From positions 1 through 38,222 of the forward strand of contig SVMB01000027.1 in NCBI GenBank assembly GCA_015067675.1: a stretch of DNA of 38,222 nucleotides, given 5' to 3'. Below are positions 8,478-15,397 of the stretch, in pieces. The stretch's first letter is position 1. The number at the start of each line of letters is the position of its first letter. The notes beneath the pieces were generated by a model that saw only the letters and a list, made by a program, of their open reading frames with translations, made no database searches and was not told where the DNA came from. The translations under genes were made by a program, and so were the position numbers. Source of the DNA: Oscillospiraceae bacterium. GTDB taxonomy: Bacteria; Bacillota; Clostridia; Oscillospirales; QAMX01.

Positions 8478-8506
8478 GTATAACACGACCGGGCAGAGAC
8501 TTGCAA
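8478..8506 (-). promoter_or_regulatory. Divergent promoter for the GNAT/HAD genes
   Basis: On the minus strand: TTGCAA, a 17-nt spacer and TATACT with a TGT extension. The -10 hexamers of the two opposing promoters are only 12 nt apart, so the two polymerases could interfere with each other. Confidence 0.6.
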
Positions 8507-8582
8507 CGGTATTTTGACCGAAAAAATGCCGGGATTTTGCCTGACTGCCTGTAATTTACCGTTAAAAAGGATGAAACGACAC

Positions 8583-9842
8583 ATGACAGACATCCGTGAA
8601 CTGACAAAGGGCATCGCCGGCTGCGCCTGCGGACGCGCCCACACCTGCCCCATTGATATCGTCGAGATCGCCTCCGGCGTGATTGAGCGCCTGGACGCCC
8701 TCTGCGAAAGCTTTTCCCGCATTCTGCTCGTCGCCGATCAGAACACCTGGCGCGTCTGCGGCGAACATGCCGCCGCCGTGCTGGGCCGCCGCATTGCAGA
8801 TAAGATCGTCTTTGACACCGGCGACGGGGTGCTGGTTCCCGATGAGGCAGCCATTGCCCGCATCAACGAGCACATCACCGCTGACATCGACCTGATCCTC
8901 GGCGTCGGCTCCGGCGTCATCAACGATCTGTGCAAGCACACGAGCTTTGAGCATGATCTGCCCTACTACATCATCGCCACCGCCACCTCCATGGACGGCT
9001 ATGCCTCCGTGGGTTCCGCGCTGATTCTCGGCGGCATGAAGATCACCCTCAACGCCCGTCCTCCCAAGGCCATCATCGCCGATCCCGCGGTGCTCAAAGA
9101 CGCGCCCATGGAGATGCTGCAGGCCGGTTACGGCGATATCATCGGCAAGTATTCCTGCCTCAACGACTGGAAGCTGGCTGCCTGCGTGCGGGATGAATAC
9201 TTCTGCCAGACCGTCTACGACCTGACCGCCTCGCAGGTGGAGCGGGTGCGCGCGCTGGCCGACGGCATCGCCGCCCGCGACGAGGCCGCCGTTGCAGCGC
9301 TCATGGAAGCGCTGGTGGTGGTGGGCATCGCCATGGCCTACGTGGGCAATTCCCGTCCGGCGTCGGGCAGTGAGCACCACTTCTCCCATTACTTCGAGAT
9401 CACCGGCATCCTGCGAAACGAACCCTACCTGGCCCACGGCATCGACGTGCTCTACTCCGCTGTGGCCACCGCCCGCCTGCGTGAGGAAATCCTCGCGGGG
9501 AAACCTCTGCGCCGCGCATTTGATGCATCTGACTGGGAGCGGGAGATTGCCCGGGTCTACGGCACCTCTGCCGACGGCGTGATCGCGCTGCAGAAGAAGC
9601 TTGGCTGGTATGAGCAGGATGACGCGGGGGTTGTGACGGAAAAGTGGGACGAGATCTGCCGGATCCTGCGGGAAGCCCCGGGTGAAGATGAGATGCTTGC
9701 CCTGACCCGTCGGATCGGGCTTGACTACGCCGCGTTTGAAAAGCTCTACGGCGCGGAGAAGATCGCCGACGCCCGGCTTTACGCCAAGGATCTCAAGGAT
9801 CGCTACACGGTGCTCTGGCTCTATTACGTTTACTTCAGATAA
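8583..9842 (+). CDS. egsA: sn-Glycerol-1-phosphate dehydrogenase (EgsA/AraM family)
   Basis: A 419-residue member of the iron-containing/GldA-like dehydrogenase superfamily, glycerol-1-phosphate type. This family makes sn-glycerol-1-phosphate from dihydroxyacetone phosphate with NAD(P)H. Visible marks: the glycine-rich GVGSGVINDLCK (residues 108-118), ATSMDGYAS, and probable metal ligands D185 (AGYGD), H265 or H266 (SGSEHHFSH) and H285 (YLAHG). The frame is open upstream to 8514, but I chose the ATG at 8583 because AAAAGG lies at 8565-8570; the ATG at 8571 has no room for a site. It is the first gene of a plus-strand operon, 35 nt before a HAD phosphatase. In Bacillus subtilis, araM likewise lies beside the HAD gene araL. 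Confidence 0.87.
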   Translation: MTDIRELTKGIAGCACGRAHTCPIDIVEIASGVIERLDALCESFSRILLVADQNTWRVCGEHAAAVLGRRIADKIVFDTGDGVLVPDEAAIARINEHITADIDLILGVGSGVINDLCKHTSFEHDLPYYIIATATSMDGYASVGSALILGGMKITLNARPPKAIIADPAVLKDAPMEMLQAGYGDIIGKYSCLNDWKLAACVRDEYFCQTVYDLTASQVERVRALADGIAARDEAAVAALMEALVVVGIAMAYVGNSRPASGSEHHFSHYFEITGILRNEPYLAHGIDVLYSAVATARLREEILAGKPLRRAFDASDWEREIARVYGTSADGVIALQKKLGWYEQDDAGVVTEKWDEICRILREAPGEDEMLALTRRIGLDYAAFEKLYGAEKIADARLYAKDLKDRYTVLWLYYVYFR

Positions 9843-9877
9843 GTTGTAAAAAACACGAAAAAGGCAAGAGGAATACC

Positions 9878-10603
9878 ATGATTGACAAGAATAAAATCCG
9901 CCTGGTGGTTTTTGACCTGGACGGTACCCTGACTCAGCACAGAAGCCCCATGTGCGAGGAAAACCGCAGGACGCTGGACGAGTTGGGCAAGCGCTATAAG
10001 CTGCTCATGTCAGGTGCCGGACGCTGCCTGCGCATCTTTAACCAGATGGAGCACTATCCCATTGACATCATCGGCAACTACGGTATGCAGTTTGGCAGAT
10101 ACAACGCCGAAACCGGTGAGCTGGACATCGTGCGTGACGACCGGCTGCCCTGTGACCGGGAAAGCGTCTCCGCGCGCGTGACCGCGCTGCGGCAGAAGTA
10201 CGGTTACACGGAATTTGCGGGTGACAGTGTGGAATTTCACGATTCCGGCTGCGTGACCTGGGCGGTACTGGGTACCAAGGCCAAAATCGAGGATAAGCTG
10301 GCCTTCGACCCCGACCGGTCCAGGCGCCGGGCGATTTACGCCGAGGTCTGTGAGGTGTTCTCCGACTACATCGTCTTTGTCGGCGGTTCCTCCTCCTTCG
10401 ACATGGCTCCTGCCCCCTACAACAAAGCCTATGCGCTGGCGAAATACTGCGAGGAGCAGGGCTACGCCCACGACGAAGTGGTCTTTGTGGGCGATGACTA
10501 CGGCGAGGGCGGCAACGATGAGTCCGTGTATAAGTCCGACTTCCACTTCATCAAGGTGGATGATTACCGCAAGTTCCCGGAGGCTGTGCGCGAGCTGCTG
10601 TAA
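9878..10603 (+). CDS. HAD-IIB phosphatase, phosphomannomutase-like
   Basis: A 241-residue HAD protein. Motif I is VVFDLDGTLT (D13, D15). The motif II position reads LLMSGAGRC. The C-terminal motif IV reads VFVGDDYGEGGNDESVY. That GGND form, and the order of segments, resemble the eukaryotic-type phosphomannomutase branch of HAD-IIB more than Cof. It could dephosphorylate, or transfer phosphate within, a sugar or glycerol phosphate. It lies 35 nt after the glycerol-1-phosphate dehydrogenase, so the two may act on the same pool. The site AGAGGA precedes the ATG. Confidence 0.8.
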   Translation: MIDKNKIRLVVFDLDGTLTQHRSPMCEENRRTLDELGKRYKLLMSGAGRCLRIFNQMEHYPIDIIGNYGMQFGRYNAETGELDIVRDDRLPCDRESVSARVTALRQKYGYTEFAGDSVEFHDSGCVTWAVLGTKAKIEDKLAFDPDRSRRRAIYAEVCEVFSDYIVFVGGSSSFDMAPAPYNKAYALAKYCEEQGYAHDEVVFVGDDYGEGGNDESVYKSDFHFIKVDDYRKFPEAVRELL

Positions 10604-10632
10604 ACCTTCTTTGCACAGGGAGAAATGACGGT

Positions 10633-11151
10633 ATGAAAAAGAAAACGATACTCCTGATCGCTATCCTGATCACCGCCGTACTGCTGACAGCTGCCGGTTA
10701 CGAGATTCATGCATCCAGAATCGTGGGTGACGAAGGGCTGATTGCAGCGGCGCGCCGGGAGATCAAAAACATCGCCGACATCGAGGAGATGGAGATTGCG
10801 ATCGCCGGAAGATCCACGCTTGACAGCGACACCCATCTGGTCTGGTTCATCACGGGCAACGAATACCAGATGAACCGGTATATTCCCATGGAATTTACCG
10901 AGGTCAAAGACGATGTATATGAGTTTGTGCATAAATACAGTGCCGTTGAAAGAGGCCAGGATATTTATGCTCTCATGTGGCATCACAGCTATTCCTTCAT
11001 TGTCAACAACCCCGACTGCAAAAGCATCAGCGTCTGGGGCGCGAAGGGAGAGACGAAGGTGAACGTTGATGAGATTCCCTTTGTCTATCACTACCCCGGG
11101 CTGCCGGGAGAGTATAAGTTCTACGATGCAGACGGCTGTGAGCTGCGGTGA
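10633..11151 (+). CDS. Membrane-anchored or secreted protein of unknown function
   Basis: I do not recognise this 172-residue protein. It begins with KKK and a hydrophobic stretch (residues 5-22, ILLIAILITAVLLTAAG), which fits an N-terminal anchor or a signal peptide without a lipobox. The remaining 145 residues look like a small mixed alpha/beta domain placed outside the membrane, with acidic and aromatic content. The ATG at 10624 reaches a stop after three codons, so the start is 10633. It sits 29 nt after the HAD gene in the same operon. Confidence 0.6.
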   Translation: MKKKTILLIAILITAVLLTAAGYEIHASRIVGDEGLIAAARREIKNIADIEEMEIAIAGRSTLDSDTHLVWFITGNEYQMNRYIPMEFTEVKDDVYEFVHKYSAVERGQDIYALMWHHSYSFIVNNPDCKSISVWGAKGETKVNVDEIPFVYHYPGLPGEYKFYDADGCELR

Positions 11152-11167
11152 GTAAAGGGGGATGCCT

Positions 11168-11353
11168 GTGAACAGCATCAAGCTGGTAACGGATACGGGA
11201 AGATGTGTGGGCTGCGGAGCCTGTGATGGCTGTGAGCATATCACATTCAAAACCAATGAGTTGGGATTTCCTGCACCGGTGACGGACGAAAACTGCAATG
11301 ACTGTGGAGAATGCCTGAAAAAGTGCATTTATTGGGATGGGGACGACGAATAG
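11168..11353 (+). CDS. Mini-ferredoxin (two 4Fe-4S-type cysteine clusters)
   Basis: A 61-residue protein with eight clustered cysteines: CVGCGACDGC, then about 20 residues later CNDCGECLKKC. The intervening FKTNELGFPAPVTDEN resembles the ferredoxin module at the N-terminus of F420-hydrogenase beta / polysaccharide-pyruvyl-transferase-linked proteins, but here it stands alone. An ATG lies at 11162, directly abutting AAAGGGGG (11154-11161); the GTG at 11168 has ideal six-nt spacing, so I prefer GTG. It probably carries electrons. It is not clearly a pseudogene remnant, since its ribosome site and stop are clean. It falls between an unknown membrane protein and a GDPD in one operon. Confidence 0.7.
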   Translation: MNSIKLVTDTGRCVGCGACDGCEHITFKTNELGFPAPVTDENCNDCGECLKKCIYWDGDDE

Positions 11354-11422
11354 TCCCGCAGAAAAAACATATCCCGGACAAAGCTTGAATCAAAGATTCT
11401 GCATAACAGGAGGAATTGACCT

Positions 11423-12208
11423 ATGAGCTTTAACTGGAACCCGAGCCCTGACAACATCTGGGTCGCGGCGCACCGCGGTTGGTCTGAAAAGTACCCGGAG
11501 AACACGATGGAAGCCTACCGCGCGGCGGCAGAGCTGGGCGTTGATCAGATCGAGATCGACGTGCGCATCACCGCCGACGGTGAGCTGGTGCTCATCCACG
11601 ATGCAACGGTCGAACGTACCACCAACGGTAAGGGCAAGGTCTGCGAGCTGACCCTGGAGCAGCTCAAAAGCCTGGACGCCGGTTCCTGGAAGGGGCCGGA
11701 GTTTGCCGGGGCGAAAATCCCCACGCTGGTTGAGTTTCTGGAGTATCTCAAGGCCTATCCCAACATGACCGTGGACTTTGAGCTGAAAGAGTACCCCGTG
11801 GAAGGCTGGGAGGAGACCGCCTATTCCGTCTGCGACCGGGTGATGGCGCTCATCGACGCGTATGGTTTCACCGACCGCTGCGTGGTCAACACCTTCAATG
11901 CAACGCTGCATGAGTACATTCAGGGAAAACACGGCAGAAAATACCGCCAGCATGTGTACTTCCCCCAGTCCTGCATGGGTGTCTGCGCGGTGGATCCCTA
12001 TGTGTACGGCGACGTCTGCTGTATGTTCAATGCCACCAGGGCGGACTTTGAGTCCATGCGTAAGCGCGGCGTCAAGCCCTGGGCGGGCGCGTCGGTCAAG
12101 GATGCTCAGACCGTGGACAACGCCATCGACTGCGGCGCGGAGCTCATCACCTGCAATAATCCCGACGTGGTGCTCGCTCTCCTGCGTGAGCGGGGAAAGC
12201 ACGCGTAA
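11423..12208 (+). CDS. Glycerophosphodiester phosphodiesterase
   Basis: A 261-residue cytosolic GDPD with no signal peptide. The full active-site signature is present: AAHRGWSEKYPEN (H17, R18, E26), QIEIDV (E44, D46) and LIHDATVERTTNG (H59, D60). It hydrolyses glycerophosphodiesters to glycerol-3-phosphate and an alcohol. CAGGAGGAA precedes the ATG at 11423. It closes the operon begun by glycerol-1-phosphate dehydrogenase and is followed by a terminator. Its GDPD domain is related to the one fused to the nitrilase at the left edge. Confidence 0.92.
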   Translation: MSFNWNPSPDNIWVAAHRGWSEKYPENTMEAYRAAAELGVDQIEIDVRITADGELVLIHDATVERTTNGKGKVCELTLEQLKSLDAGSWKGPEFAGAKIPTLVEFLEYLKAYPNMTVDFELKEYPVEGWEETAYSVCDRVMALIDAYGFTDRCVVNTFNATLHEYIQGKHGRKYRQHVYFPQSCMGVCAVDPYVYGDVCCMFNATRADFESMRKRGVKPWAGASVKDAQTVDNAIDCGAELITCNNPDVVLALLRERGKHA

Positions 12209-12232
12209 AGCAGATTTTTTATGAAAAACAGG

Positions 12233-12270
12233 AACAGTCACGGCAAAAAAGGCTTGCTGTGACTGTTTTT
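12233..12270 (+). terminator. Intrinsic terminator after the GDPD gene
   Basis: AACAGTCAC pairs with GTGACTGTT; the stem can extend inwards by GCAA/TTGC. It is followed by a short T run. Confidence 0.7.
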
Positions 12271-12315
12271 GTAAACCATTGACCGGAAGGGTATTCGGAA
12301 AGGAAAAATATCTGA

Positions 12316-12537
12316 ATGAAAACACTGAATAAATGGATGATTATTTTCATTGCGGCAGGAATCCTGTCAATTATTTTGCTGATCGATAACTGGCGCAGAA
12401 CATGGGAAACCATGTCGATGGAGCTTGTGGAAACGAGAGTCATGTTCTTCGTCGCTGCGTTGGTGTTTTTGGTAGCTGCTTTGATTATGCATATCATGAA
12501 GGCTGCGATAGCGGAAGAACGGGATAAACAGCGTTAA
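12316..12537 (+). CDS. Small two-helix membrane protein
   Basis: A 73-residue protein with two hydrophobic helices (about residues 8-24 and 43-61) and a charged C-terminal tail (AEERDKQR). AAAGGA precedes the ATG. It has no recognised family. It lies after a terminator, so it would need its own promoter or read-through; I could not identify a convincing promoter. The surroundings are AT-richer than most of the window. Confidence 0.5.
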   Translation: MKTLNKWMIIFIAAGILSIILLIDNWRRTWETMSMELVETRVMFFVAALVFLVAALIMHIMKAAIAEERDKQR

Positions 12538-12615
12538 AGTGGGCGTATGAGCTTCATTCACCGCGTAGCTGGCGCTAAAATGGAGCTTTGCCTTGAAAAT
12601 ATACAAATTTGCATG

Positions 12616-12648
12616 AAAAAGACCTCCCGATGCTTGCATCGGGAGGTC
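12616..12648 (-). terminator. Intrinsic terminator after the second MATE gene
   Basis: A long, nearly perfect hairpin: GACCTCCCGATGC pairs with GCATCGGGAGGTC. A TTTTT run follows on the minus strand. Confidence 0.85.
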
Positions 12649-12674
12649 TGATTGTTTGGGGATAGATACCGAAC

Positions 12675-14048
12675 TTACTGCAGAGCCTTCTTCTTCCAGT
12701 TGCCCTTGCGGTAGAAGAGCGTGGTGATGAGGGCACCCATCAGCCAGGAGGTCAGCAGGGAGATGGGCAGGATGATGAAGTTGCCGTTGGGAAGCTCGGG
12801 GCTGCGGGTCAGATAAGCCAGCAGATAGGCCAGCGGTACGCGGACGATAACGGTGGTGATGACGGAGATCCACATGGGCGTGGTGGAGTCGCCGGCGCCG
12901 CGCATGACGCCGGAGAGGCTCTGGGTCACGGCTACGGCGATGTAACCGGCAGCCAGGATGCTCATGAAGCGGTAGCTGGTGTTGACAAGCTCGGCGGTGT
13001 TGGTGAAGATCGCCATCAGGTACTTACCGAAGATCAGGATGACGACCGTAATGACGGTGGAACAGGCCACGGCCAGCAGGGTGCCCTGCTTGGCACCGGC
13101 GGAGACGCGGTCATACTTGCGCGCGCCGACATTCTGACCGGCGTAGGTGGTCATGGCGGTACCGAAGGAGAAGTTGGGCATCATGGCAAAGCCGTCCACG
13201 CGCATGACGATGACGTTGGCGGCGATAACCAGCTCGCCAAAGGAGTTGGTCAGGGACTGCACGACGATCATGGCGGCAGAGAAGATGGCCTGGGTAGCAC
13301 CTGCGGGCAGACCCAGACGGACAACTTCCTTGAGGTACTTCTTGCCCATCTTCAGATGGTGAAGTTTGACCTCGAAGATGTCGGTCATCTTCGCAAGCTT
13401 AAACCAGCAGCAGATGGCGGAAATCGCCTGGGCGATGATGGTCGCCAGCGCGACACCGGCAATGCCCATGTTGAAGTTGATAACAAAGACCAGGTCCAGG
13501 ACGATGTTGATGACCGTGGCGATGACCAGATAAACAAGCGCCGAAACGGAGTCACCAAGACCGCGCAGGATACCGGAGAGAATATTGTAGAAGGACATAC
13601 CGGCGATACCCATCATGGAGATGAACAGATAGGAGTAACAGCCGTCGATGATGGTTTCGGGGGTGTTGAGCAGGGAAAGCAGGGGACGCAGTAGCGGAGG
13701 CGCAACGAGCATCAGGAAGAGGGAAGAAAGCGCCGTCAAAGTGATGCAGGTACCGATGGTATTGGACAGGTCATCGCGGCGCTTGGCTCCGAAGTACTGG
13801 GAGACCATAACGCCGGCACCGGTGGAGATACCGACAAGGAGAACCAGCAGCATATTGATGATCGGGATGGTGATACCGACGGCAGCCAGCGCATTGTCGC
13901 CGACGTAGCGGCCGACAACGATGGAGTCGACGGTGCTGTAGAGCTGCTGGGCGATGTTGCCGATGAGCATGGGGATGGAGAAGCCGAGAATGGCCTTCCA
14001 TGGGGTACCGACCGTCATATCGGTGGCGGAGAAGAGCTTTTTGAACAT
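12675..14048 (-). CDS. MATE-family efflux transporter
   Basis: A 457-residue polytopic MATE/NorM-type transporter with about twelve membrane segments; the family signature regions VDSIVVGRYVGDNALAAVG and the duplicated half are evident. The frame is open to 14087, but AAAGGAGGAACTCT lies directly before the ATG at 14048, which I chose. The transporter probably exports a cationic or toxic compound using an ion gradient. The gene stands alone between a structured leader and its own terminator, which suggests it is separately regulated by RNA attenuation. Confidence 0.87.
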   Translation of the reverse strand: MFKKLFSATDMTVGTPWKAILGFSIPMLIGNIAQQLYSTVDSIVVGRYVGDNALAAVGITIPIINMLLVLLVGISTGAGVMVSQYFGAKRRDDLSNTIGTCITLTALSSLFLMLVAPPLLRPLLSLLNTPETIIDGCYSYLFISMMGIAGMSFYNILSGILRGLGDSVSALVYLVIATVINIVLDLVFVINFNMGIAGVALATIIAQAISAICCWFKLAKMTDIFEVKLHHLKMGKKYLKEVVRLGLPAGATQAIFSAAMIVVQSLTNSFGELVIAANVIVMRVDGFAMMPNFSFGTAMTTYAGQNVGARKYDRVSAGAKQGTLLAVACSTVITVVILIFGKYLMAIFTNTAELVNTSYRFMSILAAGYIAVAVTQSLSGVMRGAGDSTTPMWISVITTVIVRVPLAYLLAYLTRSPELPNGNFIILPISLLTSWLMGALITTLFYRKGNWKKKALQ

Positions 14049-14180
14049 AGAGTTCCTCCTTTGAAAGAAAAAATAGGGTTCGGTCAACGAACCGGGCGAT
14101 TTTTGGGACTCAAATGAGCCGACGGGGATGGTTCCCCAGTATGTTCAAACTATCCGGCAGATATTCCGCCGAACAAATCC
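14049..14180 (-). promoter_or_regulatory. Structured 5' leader, candidate riboswitch/attenuator for the MATE gene
   Basis: About 130 nt separate the start codon from an extended -10 promoter. The minus strand contains a hairpin GGGGA-ACCA-TCCCC (14124-14137) and finally GGTTCG/CGAACC (14077-14093) followed by CTATTTTTTC, a terminator-like unit only about 7 nt from the ribosome binding site. The 5' part of the leader has GTTCGG (14169-14174), which could pair with CCGAAC of the terminator arm. GAACC inside the first hairpin could pair with GGTTC of the other arm. Alternative pairings of this sort are the hallmark of an attenuator. I recognise no known riboswitch consensus; some Clostridia use guanidine-sensing leaders before MATE genes. 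Confidence 0.5.
14067..14093 (-). terminator. Terminator-like hairpin inside the MATE leader
   Basis: GGTTCG pairs with CGAACC around a five-nt loop, then CTATTTTTTC. It lies upstream of the MATE coding start, so it would act as an attenuator, not as an end-of-operon signal. Confidence 0.6.
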
Positions 14181-14185
14181 TTAGT

Positions 14186-14194
14186 ATTCTATCA
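14186..14194 (-). promoter_or_regulatory. Extended -10 promoter for the MATE leader
   Basis: TGATAGAAT on the minus strand; the -35 position (TTTTCT) is weak. Confidence 0.4.
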
Positions 14195-14202
14195 TATTTC
14201 CG

Positions 14203-14256
14203 TTAAAAAGAAAACAGGCCTGCCGACTAGTTTTTGACGGGTCAGCAGGCTTTTTT
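14203..14256. terminator. Bidirectional terminator between methyltransferase and MATE leader
   Basis: GCCTGC (14218-14223) pairs with GCAGGC (14245-14250), with extra GAC/GTC pairing. TTTTTT follows on the plus strand and TTTTCTTTTT on the minus strand. It ends the minus-strand operon that begins at 17624. Confidence 0.7.
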
Positions 14257-14322
14257 GGGTAAATTGCGCAAAATATGTTATTAGTCCGTTTTTTGACACG
14301 GTGCGGAAAATTCCCTGCGGCT

Positions 14323-14919
14323 TCAGATACCGCCGACGGGCGCAAAGACCAGAACACACTCCCGGGGATTGGAGCCCTCGAAGAGATCACGGCAGTCGAT
14401 TTCATCGAGCATGGTCAATTCCGGATGCGTCATGAGCAGGGAGCGGTATTCGTCGGAGGGATAATAGAAGAAAAGCCGCATGGGACGGGGAGAAGTGTAG
14501 TAGGAATCGAGGATGTGCCGCAGCACACCCTGCAGAAGAAGGGCGGAGAAGGGATTGAAGAAGTAAAAGGCGTCAGCGTCGGTTACCCCGTAGGTTTCGG
14601 CGTCGGCGCAGTCAAAGCGTAGGCGGGAGGAAATGGGGCAGGAAAGCCGGTTGCGCTCTGCCTCCCGGCAGAGTCCGGGATCAAACTCCACGCCGATGGA
14701 GCGGCAGCCGGTGAGCGCCGACAGCATAATCGCTGCCCGGCCTTTGCCGCAGCCGTAATCGATGAGACAGCGGTCATGATCGAGAAACGGATACGCCGCG
14801 ACGCGTTCCAGCACGCTGTAGGGGGTGGGCTCGTAGGGGTGATGATCCCGGTCGGCGTGATTATCATCCCTGCCGCCGGTGCGGATGCGCAGTTTCTTGT
14901 CCCATTGTGCGTTTGTCAT
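14323..14919 (-). CDS. Class I SAM-dependent methyltransferase
   Basis: A 198-residue protein. SAM-binding motif I is LIDYGCGKGRAAI (residues 52-64), followed by the acidic residue after beta2 in GVEFDP (E78). A later strand ends FYFFNPFS, in the position of the (D/N)PP(Y/F)-like catalytic loop; the NPF form is seen in small rRNA/protein methyltransferase-like families. The acceptor is unknown. It is the last gene of a four-gene operon and is followed by a bidirectional terminator. CAGGAGA precedes the ATG. Confidence 0.82.
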   Translation of the reverse strand: MTNAQWDKKLRIRTGGRDDNHADRDHHPYEPTPYSVLERVAAYPFLDHDRCLIDYGCGKGRAAIMLSALTGCRSIGVEFDPGLCREAERNRLSCPISSRLRFDCADAETYGVTDADAFYFFNPFSALLLQGVLRHILDSYYTSPRPMRLFFYYPSDEYRSLLMTHPELTMLDEIDCRDLFEGSNPRECVLVFAPVGGI

Positions 14920-14941
14920 GGGGAAAATCTCCTGTATGGGG

Positions 14942-15385
14942 TCATTTCTCGGGAATAAAGAGCTCGGTGCCGTAGTGACTGCTCTGGAAATCGTCCAGAA
15001 AGACGTTGAAGAAGGGCGTCATCTTGTTGTAAGCTTCTCTGTCCGCAGGTCTGGGCTGGGACAGCAGCATATCACGGAAAGCGGGGGTTACCTCGCCCTT
15101 CACGATGCGTCCATAGGCCCAGTCGGTCTCCTGTTCAACGCCGAAGGGCAGTGCAAGGGCGAAAATATCCTCTTCACCGTGCCAGCAGTGGATCTCAAAG
15201 GTCTGCGCCTTTTCAAGATAGGGCGCGATGATGGAAATCCAGCGGGAATTGTCCGCATCCCGCCCGTCAAGGGCAACAAGCTCTCCCTTGGGGATCTCTT
15301 CCTCCGGCAGTTCCGGTGCGGGCTTGAGCTCACCGATGAGCGCGGCGAGCTTTTCGGAAAGCTCATTCATGAAATCAGGCTTCAT
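14942..15385 (-). CDS. Uncharacterised 147-residue protein
   Basis: I recognise no family. It is a soluble acidic protein with a predicted N-terminal helix (residues 1-20), then a proline/glutamate-rich linker (PAPELPEEEIP), then an alpha/beta domain with aromatic residues (EIHCWHGEEDIF, MTPFFNVFLDDFQSS). AAAGGAG precedes the ATG. It lies 12 nt after the 510-residue gene and 22 nt before the methyltransferase, so it is co-expressed with both. Confidence 0.6.
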   Translation of the reverse strand: MKPDFMNELSEKLAALIGELKPAPELPEEEIPKGELVALDGRDADNSRWISIIAPYLEKAQTFEIHCWHGEEDIFALALPFGVEQETDWAYGRIVKGEVTPAFRDMLLSQPRPADREAYNKMTPFFNVFLDDFQSSHYGTELFIPEK

Positions 15386-15397
15386 AGAAGACTCCTT

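Noticed and set aside
14124-14137. Guanidine-II riboswitch hairpin in the MATE leader
   Set aside because: The hairpin GGGGA-ACCA-TCCCC lacks the ACGR loop and the second matching hairpin of that class.
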